Of a stretch of 64,000 bases of DNA, positions 9,731 through 18,786 are shown piece by piece. Where the stretch lies: positions 8,866,001 through 8,930,000 of the forward strand of contig NZ_CP031969.1 in NCBI RefSeq assembly GCF_003443735.1, written 5' to 3'. A model generated the notes under the pieces. That model saw only the letters and a list, made by a program, of their open reading frames with translations, ran no database searches and had not been told where the DNA came from. The position numbers were made by a program, and so were the translations under genes. Within the stretch, counting starts at the first letter, position 1, and every line of letters begins with the position of its first letter. The stretch comes from Streptomyces sp. CC0208 (GTDB lineage Bacteria > Actinomycetota > Actinomycetes > Streptomycetales > Streptomycetaceae).

Positions 9731-11893
9731 ATGACCGAGGCGACGGACGTTATGGCGGCGACGGACGCGATGGACGCGATGGAGGCGGCTGGGATGGCCA
9801 AGGCGACGGGGACATGGGGCGCGGCGGGGACAACCGGGACGCCGGCCACCGCGATCACCATGGCCAAGGCGCTGAACGCCGCGCTGAGGGACGCGCTCCA
9901 GGCAGACGAACGGGTCCTCGTCTTCGGCGAGGACGTCGGCCGCCTCGGCGGAGTCTTCCGGATCACCGACGGCCTCACGGACACCTTCGGTGAACGCCGC
10001 TGCTTCGATACCCCGGTCGCCGAGGCGGGCATAGTCGGCCTTGCGGTCGGCCTGACGATGGCCGGGTTCCGCCCGGTGGTGGAGATGCAGTTCGACGCCT
10101 TCGCCTACCCGGCGTTCGAACAGATCGCCTCCCACGTGGCCAAGCTCCGCAACCGCACCCGCGGCGCCCTCGCCCTGCCGATGGTGATCCGTGTCCCGTA
10201 CGGCGGCGGCATCGGCGGAGTCGAGCACCACAGCGACTCCAGCGAGGCGTACTACGCGCACACCGCCGGCCTCAAAGTCGTGACTCCCGCCACGGTGGCC
10301 GACGCGTACTCGCTCCTGCGGGAGGCGATCGACGACCCGGACCCCGTCGTGTTCCTCGAACCCAAACGGCACTACTGGTCCAAGGAGGAGGTCGAACTAC
10401 CTCTGCGCACGGAGCCGTTCGGCACGGCGGCGGTACGCCGTCCGGGAACCGACGCCACGCTCGTCACCTACGGCCCTTCCGTCGCCGTAGCCCTGAAGGC
10501 GGCACGGGAAGCGGCGGCCGAAGGCCTGGATGTGGAGGTGCTCGACCTGCGCACCCTCGTCCCCTTCGACGATCACACGCTCACCGCGTCGGTAAGGCGC
10601 ACCGGCCGATGCCTGGTGCTGCACGAGGCACAGGGGTTCGCCGGCGTGGGCGCCGAGATCGCGGCACGGGTGCAGGAACGCTGCTTCGAGGCACTACGCG
10701 CGCCGGTGCTGCGTGTCACGGGCCTGGACATCCCGTATCCGCCTCCGCTGTTGGAGAGCGCCCACCTGCCGGACATGGGCAGAGTGCTGGCCGGCCTGCG
10801 CCGACTGGTGCCCAGCGGCGGACCGGTGACTCGGCGTCCGATCCCCGTCCCCGCTCCCGACGGCCGGTCGGAGACCGCGCACGGAACCGTCCGGATCTTC
10901 CGACTGCCCGACCTGGGCGAGGGGTTGACGGAGGCGGAGGTGCTGGAGTGGAAGGTCGCCGTGGGTGATCACCTGACCCACGACCAGACCGTCGCCGAGG
11001 TCGAGACGGCCAAGTCCGTTCTTGACCTGCCGAGCCCGTTCGCCGGAACCGTGACCGCCCTGCACTGCCGCGCAGGGGAGAGCGTGGAGGTCGGGGCCCC
11101 GCTGATGTCGGTGACGGAGCGGGGCCCGGAGGCCGGATCGGGCGCGGTGCTCACCGGGTACGGGACGGGCAGGGCCCGGGGCGGTCTCGTACACACCCCG
11201 AAGCCGTCTGAGGCTCCCCGCACCGATGACGGGGAAACCGACGAGCGTCCCGTGACCCGCGTCCCCCTCGACGCCGCCGCCGGGAAGTTCCTCACCACCC
11301 AACGCGATGTTCCCGCCGTCACCATCTGGGCCGACGCCGATGCCACCGGCCTGCTCGCGGCCCGGGAGGCCCAGGGCGTGGGGCTGCTCCCGTTGCTGGC
11401 CAAGGCCTGCCTCGTCGGCCTTGCGGCCTTCCCCGAGCTGAACGCCCGGGTGGACAGCGGGAGTTCGGAGATCGTCCGGCTTCCGCGCGTGCACCTCGGC
11501 TTCGCTGCCCAGACCGATCACGGCCTGGCCGTCCCCGTGGTACGGGACGCCGACGGGATGCCGTTCGACGAACTGGCCGCCGAACTGCGTCGCCTCACCG
11601 CACTGGCCCGGACCGGCACGCTTCCCGCCGAACACCGCACCGGCGGCACCTTCACCCTCAACAACTACGGTCCGCTGGACGTCGACGGAGCCACCCCGCT
11701 CCTCAACCACCCCCAGACGGCCATGCTCGGCGTCGGTCGCCTCCTCGACCGCCCCTGGGCCGTCGAGGGCCGCGTGGAGGTACGCAAGATCCTTCATCTG
11801 TCCCTGACGTTCGACCACCGGGTCTGCGACGGCGGCACCGCTGCCGGATTCCTCCGCCACGTCGTCGACGGCATCACGCGCCTGAACACTTGA
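9731..11893 (+). CDS. Fused 2-oxo-acid dehydrogenase E1-beta / lipoyl / E2 acyltransferase
   Basis: 720 residues joining two normally separate subunits. Residues about 40-375 are an E1-beta subunit (GEDVGRLGGVF, FDTPVAEAGIVG, MQFDAFAYPAFEQ, PYGGGIGGVEHHSDS). Residues about 390-465 are a lipoyl domain with the lipoylation lysine K428 in VETAKSV. Residues about 500-715 are the E2 acyltransferase, with TLNNYGPL and the catalytic DHRVCDGG near 695. I see no clear peripheral-subunit-binding domain in the short linker between lipoyl and E2 parts, where E1/E3 would usually dock; the covalent E1-beta link may replace it. The first 43 residues are repetitive (Met-Glu/Asp-Ala rich), and a Met at residue 44 is another possible start. 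No frameshift or stop separates the halves. Confidence 0.93.
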   Translation: MTEATDVMAATDAMDAMEAAGMAKATGTWGAAGTTGTPATAITMAKALNAALRDALQADERVLVFGEDVGRLGGVFRITDGLTDTFGERRCFDTPVAEAGIVGLAVGLTMAGFRPVVEMQFDAFAYPAFEQIASHVAKLRNRTRGALALPMVIRVPYGGGIGGVEHHSDSSEAYYAHTAGLKVVTPATVADAYSLLREAIDDPDPVVFLEPKRHYWSKEEVELPLRTEPFGTAAVRRPGTDATLVTYGPSVAVALKAAREAAAEGLDVEVLDLRTLVPFDDHTLTASVRRTGRCLVLHEAQGFAGVGAEIAARVQERCFEALRAPVLRVTGLDIPYPPPLLESAHLPDMGRVLAGLRRLVPSGGPVTRRPIPVPAPDGRSETAHGTVRIFRLPDLGEGLTEAEVLEWKVAVGDHLTHDQTVAEVETAKSVLDLPSPFAGTVTALHCRAGESVEVGAPLMSVTERGPEAGSGAVLTGYGTGRARGGLVHTPKPSEAPRTDDGETDERPVTRVPLDAAAGKFLTTQRDVPAVTIWADADATGLLAAREAQGVGLLPLLAKACLVGLAAFPELNARVDSGSSEIVRLPRVHLGFAAQTDHGLAVPVVRDADGMPFDELAAELRRLTALARTGTLPAEHRTGGTFTLNNYGPLDVDGATPLLNHPQTAMLGVGRLLDRPWAVEGRVEVRKILHLSLTFDHRVCDGGTAAGFLRHVVDGITRLNT

Positions 11894-12386
11894 TGACTGG
11901 CCGTAGGAGGCCCTGTTCTCGTGGAGCCACGGCGAGCGGACATGGAGGCAGGGTGATGCTCGGGGCTGGCCCGTGCGCGAGGGCCACCGCTACAGCGAGT
12001 GGTGGTAGCGGCGGCGCTCCGCCATGTGTCTGATGGCTCGGCCGGCACCCCCGGACCGCGCCAGGTCCCCAGCCGAGAACCGGCTTGCCATGGGGCGTCT
12101 GGACGCCGGTCTGCGCGAGAAGACGTTTTAAAGGATGTTCTACGAGCTCGCAGCCAGGGCGGATGAGGTGTTGGTGGACGCTTACTGGTACTGGTCACAG
12201 CCGGTCGTGAGCGCGACGGCAACTGCTCGCGGCACGGCGGAGCGCGGGTCGTCGCCGGAGTCGAGTTCGACCACTACCTGCACACCGCGTGAGGGGGACG
12301 CCATGGCCAGGCCTCGGCTCTGTCGTCGTCGCGGACCATGTACGGGATCTTGAGGTCACGAACAGCCCGTGGCAGGCTCATGCCGC
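11894..12386. other. Gene-free stretch with coding debris
   Basis: About 490 bp without a convincing gene. Plus-strand tails such as REGHRYSEWW followed by a stop near 12008, and AGVEFDHYLHTA followed by a stop near 12292, look like ends of lost genes. I cannot name either. Confidence 0.4.
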
Positions 12387-12992
12387 ATGATCGACGTATT
12401 CGCGAAAGACAACCTGCACGGGAGACTGCGGCGGGACCGCGAGGCGCTGCTCTGGAAACTCGACGGCTTGTCCGAATACGACGCCCGCCGACCTTTGACA
12501 GCGACCGGGACCAACCTCCTCGGCCTGGTCAAACACGTGGCCAACGTCGAGGCCAGGTACTTCGGAGAGGTCTTCGACCGCCCTTCACCGGAACCGCTGC
12601 CCCGGTGGCAGGACCACTCCAGCGGCAGCGATCTGTGGGCGACCGAGGGCGAGACCCGCGATCAGATCATCGGGTTCTACCGGCGCACGTGGGAACACTC
12701 GGACGAGACGATCAACGAGCTTCCGCTCGACGCCCCCGGCCACGTGCCGTGGTGGCCGGAGCCTAGTCCCAACACGAACCTGTTCGCCGTCATGGTCCAT
12801 GTCCTCGGCGAGATCAACCGGCATGCCGGGCACGCGGACATCCTGCGCGAGGGCCTCGACGGCCGGACCGGGATGCGCCCGGAACACGAGAAGCGGATCG
12901 ACGAGGAAGGCCGTGCGGCCTACCGCGCGAAGATCGAGCAGGCCGCCAGGTCGGCCGCATCCACCAGGGTGGTTGGCCGACCAGAGCGGTGA
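12387..12992 (+). CDS. DinB/DUF664-family protein
   Basis: 201 residues from the ATG at 12387 (an earlier in-frame start adds only six residues). LLGLVKHVANVEARYFGEVF and VMVHVLGEINRHAGHADILRE have the helical layout and spaced histidines (H near residues 51, 137 and 141) of the DinB four-helix metal-binding superfamily, DUF664 branch. Members act as thiol-dependent enzymes or have unknown roles. Stands alone, with the convergent L,D-transpeptidase 83 bp downstream. Confidence 0.85.
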   Translation: MIDVFAKDNLHGRLRRDREALLWKLDGLSEYDARRPLTATGTNLLGLVKHVANVEARYFGEVFDRPSPEPLPRWQDHSSGSDLWATEGETRDQIIGFYRRTWEHSDETINELPLDAPGHVPWWPEPSPNTNLFAVMVHVLGEINRHAGHADILREGLDGRTGMRPEHEKRIDEEGRAAYRAKIEQAARSAASTRVVGRPER

Positions 12993-13075
12993 AGCGTCCA
13001 GTGCTCTGGGCGCACAGGGGGTCGTCGGCCGCGTCCACGACCGCGTACCGCTCGCGCAGCGGGCACTGGCGCGCG

Positions 13076-14062
13076 TCAAAGGGTGGCGGTCGTCCCCTCG
13101 CCGGAGGCGCTGCCCGCGAGCCACTGGTCCCATCCCAGGTTGAAGTCGGCGTAGCCGTTGTCCGCCGGGGCCTTGCCGCGGGGTGATCCGGTGATGGTGA
13201 TGGGGTCGCCCTGCTTCACCTGACCGTAGAACCACTTGGCGTCAGACAAGGACAGGTGGACGCAGCCGTGCGAGCCGCGGGCGCTGCCGCTGCCCGGGTT
13301 CGGGTCGCCGGTCGAGTAGTGGACGTAGGTGCCGGACTGGGTGAGGTGGATGTCCCAGGGCAGTGTCAGGTCGTAGTAGTTGGGACTGCCCTTTTCGCAG
13401 CTGATGCCGACGCTGCAGGAGGTCATGTGGACCTTCTCCTGCTTGTCGATGACGGCCATCGTGCCGTCCCAGGTCGGATACTGGGCGCTGCCCGCGTTGA
13501 TCGACAGGGTGCGCACCGGCGCGCCGTTCCGGGTCACCTTCATGGTGTGACCGGTCACCGAGACGTCCGCGCGCACGTCGTCACCGATCTTGAAGGTGTG
13601 CGTGTAGTTGTGTACGCCGTAACGTCCGTTGCCGTTGCTCACGCCCGTCATGTCGGCGTCGATCTTCACCGTCGTACCGGAGGGCCAATACGTCTTCGGG
13701 CGCCAGTCGGCGCGCTTGTCGCCCATCCAGTGCCAGGCGCCGACCACCGCCTGTGAGGCGCTCACCTTCATGTGCTTTTCCACTGTGGCCCGCGCCTTGG
13801 CCGCCACAGGGTTCGTGAAGATCACCGAGATCGGCATGGCCACGCCGACCGTGGTTCCCGTCTGCGGGGTGATCGTCTCCAGCAGCATCGGCGGGCCTGC
13901 GGGTGCCGTCGGTGACGGAGAGGCGCTCGCGCTCGGCTTTGCCGACGCCTTGGCGTCGTCCCCGCTCGCCTTGTCGCTGCCGCCCCCGCCGCAGGCGCTC
14001 GCGCCCATCAGCGTCACACCCGTGACGAATGCGATCCATATGCTGCTTTTGCGCCGTCCCAC
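13076..14062 (-). CDS. L,D-transpeptidase lipoprotein
   Basis: About 328 residues from a GTG at 14062 preceded by GGGG. The start was chosen because a lipoprotein-like signal peptide follows (WIAFVTGVTLMGASAC, then a Gly/Ser/Lys linker rich in Ala-Ser-Pro). Upstream in-frame starts to 14260 add a poorly organised leader. After an Ig-like domain the YkuD catalytic domain carries the SHGCVHLSLSDA signature, Cys being the nucleophile. The architecture is that of mycobacterial LdtMt2-type enzymes, which form 3-3 cross-links in peptidoglycan on the outer face of the membrane. Confidence 0.93.
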   Translation of the reverse strand: MGRRKSSIWIAFVTGVTLMGASACGGGGSDKASGDDAKASAKPSASASPSPTAPAGPPMLLETITPQTGTTVGVAMPISVIFTNPVAAKARATVEKHMKVSASQAVVGAWHWMGDKRADWRPKTYWPSGTTVKIDADMTGVSNGNGRYGVHNYTHTFKIGDDVRADVSVTGHTMKVTRNGAPVRTLSINAGSAQYPTWDGTMAVIDKQEKVHMTSCSVGISCEKGSPNYYDLTLPWDIHLTQSGTYVHYSTGDPNPGSGSARGSHGCVHLSLSDAKWFYGQVKQGDPITITGSPRGKAPADNGYADFNLGWDQWLAGSASGEGTTATL

Positions 14063-14307
14063 GAACTGCCCCGGTCTGCTCGCTCTTCGGCCCTGACGGG
14101 CCCATCTCCCTGTCAGACAGAGCGGGCGTGGGCCGCAGTTGCACGCGTCGCGTAAAACGTGTCCCAAGGTTCGGTGCCACTGGTAGTGCGGGCAGCCGTA
14201 CCGCGGCACAGGGCACAGGGCACAGGTTCTCTCGTCGTCGCAGACCGAGAGTGGACGCATGACGCAACATTCATGACAGTGAGGGGACCACGAAAGGGGG
14301 CTCTCCG

Positions 14308-14913
14308 ATGAGCGATGACATGATCGTCAGCGGTTGGGACGTTCTGGACGCTTCCCACGCAGCACTACGCACGGCGGTGGGCGCCGTCCCCGCCGCCGGC
14401 TGGCACCTGCCTACGCCCTGCGAGAGCTGGAGCGTCGCCCAGGTCTTCCAGCACGCTGTCGGCGACCAGATCGGCTTCGCAGCTGCCCTTACCGGCGAAG
14501 CCGGTCCCGACTTCAACCCGTTCGACCCGTCGGGCGAGATGGAGGGGGTGGACCCGGGGGCGTTCCTGGAAGATGCCCTGGCGCGTTCGGCGAAGGCGTG
14601 GGCGGGGGTCGACCGGGACGCCGTCGAGGTGCCCACCCCGGTGCCGCCGCACACGATGTCCCCGTGGTCCGGCTCGGCAGCGTGCGGACTGGACGCAGCG
14701 GTCCACGCCTGGGACATCGCCCTGGCGACGGGCCGGCAGTCGCCGCTCACGCCCGAGTTGGCCCGCCCTCTCCTCAAGGTCGCCAGGGAGATCGTCGAGC
14801 CGCTGCGCCCATACGGCGCGTACGCCGCCGCCCTGGCACCGGAGCAGGGCGACGACGATGTGGCACTCCTTCTGCGTTACCTCGGCCGCGACCCTCGCTG
14901 GAGCGCCTCGTAG
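14308..14913 (+). CDS. TIGR03086-type maleylpyruvate isomerase-like (mycothiol/DinB fold) protein
   Basis: 201 residues. The N-terminal TPCESWSVAQVFQHAVGDQIGF and C-terminal GLDAAVHAWDIALATGR are hallmarks of the actinobacterial TIGR03086 / mycothiol-dependent isomerase-like family, with metal-ligand histidines in QHAVGD and VHAWD. AAAGGGGG lies 6-7 nt before the ATG. Physiological substrate unknown. Confidence 0.88.
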   Translation: MSDDMIVSGWDVLDASHAALRTAVGAVPAAGWHLPTPCESWSVAQVFQHAVGDQIGFAAALTGEAGPDFNPFDPSGEMEGVDPGAFLEDALARSAKAWAGVDRDAVEVPTPVPPHTMSPWSGSAACGLDAAVHAWDIALATGRQSPLTPELARPLLKVAREIVEPLRPYGAYAAALAPEQGDDDVALLLRYLGRDPRWSAS

Positions 14914-14997
14914 AGGTCCTACAGAAGCTGTCGATCGTGTGGCTGTCGGTCTGATTGCTCGTTGGTCCGGTTGCCCGTTGGTCCGGTCGTGGGGAAG

Positions 14998-15180
14998 GGA
15001 GAGCCGCGGTCGTTGATCGTCTCGACGAACTGTGGGCTCATGTCGGGCAGTTACTGCCCGAGCCCGGCCCCGAAACGGTTCGAGGGCCGGTCTCGGACAC
15101 CTCACCGGCAGGCGTTGTGCGGGATCCTGTTCGTGCTCCACACCGGTATCCGGTGGGAGTACCTTGGCGCCGGAGCGACG
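14998..15180 (+). pseudogene. IS5-family transposase relic, N-terminal piece with frameshift
   Basis: Translation gives DRLDELWAHVGQLLPEPGP in one frame, then PKRFEGRSRTPHRQALCGIL and FVLHTGIRWEYL in the next frame. The change occurs near 15068. Together these are the opening of an IS5-type DDE transposase. It breaks off after the GIRWE block. Confidence 0.75.
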
Positions 15181-15554
15181 TCAGGGCGACATCTTGCTTG
15201 ACAGGCCCTTGGCCGCAGGCGCCCTGCCCCGCTGCTCGCTCTCTGGGTTCGACCTGGGTCGACCAGAGGGCGCTGGGGCTCACGCCCACGGATTCATCCG
15301 TGAAGCGGCGGGCACGTTGAACTCCATGACGACTGGGGGAGTCGAGCTACTACCGTTCCGCTGCAGCGGTGCCCACCTCGACACGCCGGCGTACAAGATG
15401 GGCGGCCCGCTAGGGACTGCTCTCGCGCGTCGGGATCGGCCGACCGATTGTCCGTGGCTACGGACGGCAACGAGGGCATGGGCGCAAGCGGAAGCTCTGG
15501 CCAGTGCTCCGGCTCTGCGAATACACCTTCTGACACACCACAGAGAGACTGCGT

Positions 15555-15683
15555 ATGCATGCGCTCATCAGCCTTGCCAATGACCGTCCCGACGGCCCCT
15601 CGTGGTCTCCTTACCTGGCTATCGGCATGTTTGTCGCCGCCGGGATCTTCGTCGGCATCATGTATGCCAAACGTCGACGCTGA
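15555..15683 (+). CDS. Small single-span membrane peptide (42 aa)
   Basis: An ATG frame of 43 codons with GAGAG about 7 nt upstream. The product has a polar start, one hydrophobic span (YLAIGMFVAAGIFVGIMYA) and a basic end KRRR. It resembles in design the 39-residue peptide encoded behind the Rhs gene at 57700, also one span plus a Lys/Arg tail. It sits between two broken IS5 transposase ends, so it may be a survivor of a lost locus. Function unknown. Confidence 0.5.
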   Translation: MHALISLANDRPDGPSWSPYLAIGMFVAAGIFVGIMYAKRRR

Positions 15684-15692
15684 ATCAGGAGA

Positions 15693-15890
15693 GCCGACAC
15701 GAACGTCGTCGAGTCGCTCGTAGGCACGAGCCGCGCGCGCTCTCTCCGGTGGTAGTCGAGCGGGCAATTTCCTGGCTGCACGGCTTCCGCCGCCTCCGCA
15801 TTCGATGAGACCGACGCGGCGACATCCACGAAGCCTTCCTCGGCATCGCCACCTGCGTCATCACCCACCGCCAGGTCCAGAGGCTTTGTC
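15693..15890 (+). pseudogene. IS5-family transposase relic, C-terminal piece
   Basis: Reads RRHEPRALSPVVVERAISWL and HGFRRLRIR, then a stop, then DRRGDIHEAFLGIATCVIT in the same frame. This is the conserved end of IS5-like transposases (VVERxxxWLHxFRRLRIR). With the N-terminal piece at 14998 it brackets about 500 bp of foreign sequence. Inactive. Confidence 0.75.
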
Positions 15891-16015
15891 AGGAACTCTC
15901 AGCGGGGCTTCTCTGTGGAGCCTCAGGGCTGTGAACCTGTGATGGCTGTCCGGCTGCCGCTCCCGTGCGGCGCGCAGGATGGTCATGGTCCTCCCGGATG
16001 CCCCACTGTCGGCCG

Positions 16016-16621
16016 TCACTGGAACAGATGGTCAAGGTAGTAGTCGATGGCGGCGGTGGCCTGTTCGGGGGTGCGCAGGCCCAGGACGACGGGTGGACCC
16101 TGCGAGTCGGCGAGGCCGAAGAGCAGTTCCGCTTCCATGTCGGGGTCGCGGTCCGGCGCGATGTCGCCGGCTTCCTGGGCCGTGCGGACGAGGTCGGCGA
16201 GGAGCTGGTAGAGGCGGGGCAGCCCGTCGACGTAGAGGGCCCGCAGTTTGGGGTTGGCAAGCATGCGGATGAGGTAGGCGACGCCGACGAGCCACTCACG
16301 ACGGCGCCGGTCGTCCCTGGGGATCGTCTCCAGCAGCACCCAGCGCAGCGCCTCGCGGGGGGTGGGCTCGCCCTCGGGCCATGCCTGCTCGTTCCACCGC
16401 TGCTGGACCAGCCAGTCCTGGTACTCGATCGCATAGGCGAGCAGTTCGTCCTTGTTGGCGAAGTAGTGCTGGATGCGTCCGGCTGAGACGCCCGCCTGTG
16501 CCGCCACGGCCCGCACGGAGATCGCTTCCAGTCCATGGTCGGCGACGATGTCCAGCAGCGCCTCGGCGATCTGGTCCCGGCGGGCCTTGTGGTCTACCTG
16601 TCGCGGCACGTCGACGGGCAC
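16016..16621 (-). CDS. TetR-family transcriptional regulator
   Basis: 201 residues. Residues about 14-60 form the TetR helix-turn-helix (ISVRAVAAQAGVSAGRIQHY, FANKDELLAYAI); the rest is an all-helical ligand domain. It is divergent from the secreted esterase gene 126 bp away, with a palindromic site between, so it probably represses the esterase and itself. Confidence 0.92.
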   Translation of the reverse strand: MPVDVPRQVDHKARRDQIAEALLDIVADHGLEAISVRAVAAQAGVSAGRIQHYFANKDELLAYAIEYQDWLVQQRWNEQAWPEGEPTPREALRWVLLETIPRDDRRRREWLVGVAYLIRMLANPKLRALYVDGLPRLYQLLADLVRTAQEAGDIAPDRDPDMEAELLFGLADSQGPPVVLGLRTPEQATAAIDYYLDHLFQ

Positions 16622-16672
16622 CTGCCTTTCTCGTGGTTGCCTTCCTGGGCGGATCAGCCTAATCTCGCTTTT

Positions 16673-16699
16673 ACGATACGAACGTATTGCAACGATACG
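16673..16699. promoter_or_regulatory. Candidate TetR operator between regulator and esterase
   Basis: ATACG-AA-CGTAT (16676-16687) is a palindrome, and its left half with flank, ACGATACG, recurs at 16692-16699. It is central in the only intergenic region shared by the TetR gene and the esterase gene. Seen directly; binding is inferred. Confidence 0.6.
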
Positions 16700-16746
16700 C
16701 CGCTTGCACCCTGACCCTGCAGCGGCAAGAGGGAGAGGGCTGAACC

Positions 16747-18318
16747 ATGCCGAAGCGACGCTCCACTGTCGGCGCCGCCCTGGGCGCGGCCCTCCTCGTC
16801 GCGGTGATGGGCACAGCGGATGCGGTGCAGACCTCGCCGGCGACGGCCGGGCAGCACCCGCACGGGCAGCTTGGCCACGCTCAGCACTCCGAGGCGCGGT
16901 CGGACACCGCCCGTACGCGCCAGGGCCTCTTAGAGGGGGTGACCGCCGACGGCGTCACTTCTTATCAGGGCATCCCCTACGCGGCTCCTCCGGTCGGCCC
17001 GCTGCGCTGGCGACCCCCGGCCGCGCCGCCCACCTGGACCGGCACGCGGAGGGCTGCCGAGCCCGGACCGGCCTGCGCGCAGCCCGAGGTGGCGGACTCC
17101 TCGGAGGACTGCCTGTATCTCAACGTCACCACGCCCGCTGGCGCGGACCGCGCGGCCCCGCGGCCGGTCGTGGTCTGGTTGCACGGCGGGGCCTTCAGCT
17201 CGGGCTCCGGGGATCAGTACGACGCCACCCGGATGGTCCGGCAGGGCGACGTCATGGTCGTGACCGTCAACTCGCGCCTGGGCGCCCTGGGCTTCTTCGC
17301 CCATCCGGACCTCCCTGACTCCGGGGCCTTCGGCCTGCAGGACCAGCAGGCGGCGCTGCGCTGGGTACGGGACAACGCTGCCGCGTTCGGCGGTGATCCC
17401 GGCAAGGTCACGCTCATGGGCGAGTCCTCCGGAGGTGCGAGCGTGTGCGCCCAGCTCACCTCGCCCAAGGCCGCCGGACTCTTCCACCGCGCGGTCGTCC
17501 AAAGCGGCTCCTGCCTGCAGAACTGGCCCAAGAACACGCTCGCGCCAGGCGATCCCGCCGCCACCTATTTCGCTTCGCAGGGCGAGCTGGCCGCCAAGGG
17601 CCGCGGCGCTCTGGGCTGCCGCAGCCTGAAGTGCCTGCGCGCCAAGCCCACCAAGGACGTGCTGTCCCTCAACGGGCGCTTCCATCAGCCCGCCTACGGG
17701 ACGAGTGTCCTGCCACAGTCACCGGCCCGCGCGCTCGCCGCGGGCAACTTCCACCGTGTGCCCGTCCTGCAGGGCAACACCCGTGACGAACACCGGCTGT
17801 TTGCCGCCCTGTTCACGCTGGACGGGCCGATGTCGGCAGCGGACTACCGCCGCCTGCTCACCGAGACCTACGGCCGAAGGCAAGCGGCCCGCATCGCCCG
17901 CGCGTACCCGCCCGGTGCCACGCCCGCACTGGCGTGGGCCGAGGTCGGCACCGACCGCAGCTGGGTGTGCCCCACTCTGGCCGCCGACCGGCTGCTGGCC
18001 AGGCATGTTCCGGTCTACAGCTACGAGTTCGCCGATCGTCACCCACCCGCCCCCGACCTCCACCCCGACTTCCCGCTGGGCGCCTATCACAGCGCGGAAC
18101 TGCCCTACCTGTTCGGCATGGGCGACCTCCGTCTCGACGACGGGCAGTCCGCCCTCTCCCGACGCGTGACCGCCGCGTGGACGAAGTTCGCCAGAACGGG
18201 CACGCCCGGCGACGACTGGCCGCCGTTCCCGCACACCCAGCAGCTGGCTCGGAACACGTTCTCCGGCGTGGACGCGGCGGCCGAACACCGCTGCGCCTTC
18301 TGGTCGCGCACCTCCTGA
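16747..18318 (+). CDS. Secreted type-B carboxylesterase
   Basis: 523 residues. N-terminal signal peptide (basic KRR, hydrophobic run, AVQTSPATA). Alpha/beta-hydrolase of the carboxylesterase type-B family: GIPYAAPPVGPLRWRPP, EDCLYLNV, oxyanion motif HGGAFSSGSG and nucleophile S227 in GESSGG. The catalytic His is likely in GAYHSAELPYLF. GGGAGAGGG precedes the ATG. Hydrolyses carboxylic esters outside the cell; natural substrate unknown. Probably controlled by the divergent TetR protein; a small gene follows 57 bp downstream. Confidence 0.92.
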   Translation: MPKRRSTVGAALGAALLVAVMGTADAVQTSPATAGQHPHGQLGHAQHSEARSDTARTRQGLLEGVTADGVTSYQGIPYAAPPVGPLRWRPPAAPPTWTGTRRAAEPGPACAQPEVADSSEDCLYLNVTTPAGADRAAPRPVVVWLHGGAFSSGSGDQYDATRMVRQGDVMVVTVNSRLGALGFFAHPDLPDSGAFGLQDQQAALRWVRDNAAAFGGDPGKVTLMGESSGGASVCAQLTSPKAAGLFHRAVVQSGSCLQNWPKNTLAPGDPAATYFASQGELAAKGRGALGCRSLKCLRAKPTKDVLSLNGRFHQPAYGTSVLPQSPARALAAGNFHRVPVLQGNTRDEHRLFAALFTLDGPMSAADYRRLLTETYGRRQAARIARAYPPGATPALAWAEVGTDRSWVCPTLAADRLLARHVPVYSYEFADRHPPAPDLHPDFPLGAYHSAELPYLFGMGDLRLDDGQSALSRRVTAAWTKFARTGTPGDDWPPFPHTQQLARNTFSGVDAAAEHRCAFWSRTS

Positions 18319-18375
18319 CGCCCGTGATCCGCAGCCCCCGGTGGACCGTACGAACGAACCCCTCGGAGGAACCCC

Positions 18376-18786
18376 ATGAACGACATCGGCACACCGCTCG
18401 CCGAGGCCGACTACATCGGCGCCACCGCCCACGAGCTGAGCGAGAAGCGAGCAGCGGCGAAGATCGCCGCCGGCGTCAACCAAAGGACCCTCTTCCAGCG
18501 CTGCGGGCGGATCATCCTGCGCCCCGACCTGCTCGTCCTCACCGGCTGGTCCGACAACGGCGATCTCACCCTCACCCGCGCGGACATCACCGCGGCGGAA
18601 ACCCGCTTCACCCACCTCTACGGCCGCTTCCTCGGCGGCCTGCTGAACGCCGGCCAACCCCTCATCCTCAACACCACCAATGCGTCGGCGGACGAGGTGT
18701 ACCTGCTCATCAACCACCGCGGCTTCCTGGAGACCACGGACGACCGGGCCTGGGAGAAGCGCATCGAACGGTGGCGCCGCGGCTGA
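18376..18786 (+). CDS. Hypothetical protein, 136 aa
   Basis: Strong GGAGG 8 nt before the ATG and normal codon use. No family recognised. The middle (CGRIILRPDLLVLTGWSDNG, then DITAAETRFTHLYGRFLGG) is compact and mixed alpha/beta; no signal peptide or membrane span. It follows the esterase in the same direction and may share its transcript. Confidence 0.75.
   Translation: MNDIGTPLAEADYIGATAHELSEKRAAAKIAAGVNQRTLFQRCGRIILRPDLLVLTGWSDNGDLTLTRADITAAETRFTHLYGRFLGGLLNAGQPLILNTTNASADEVYLLINHRGFLETTDDRAWEKRIERWRRG

Noticed and set aside
8716..10372. Minus-strand frames opposite the 2-oxo-acid dehydrogenase genes
   Set aside because: No family motifs; plus-strand frames carry complete ThDP, lipoyl and E2 signatures.
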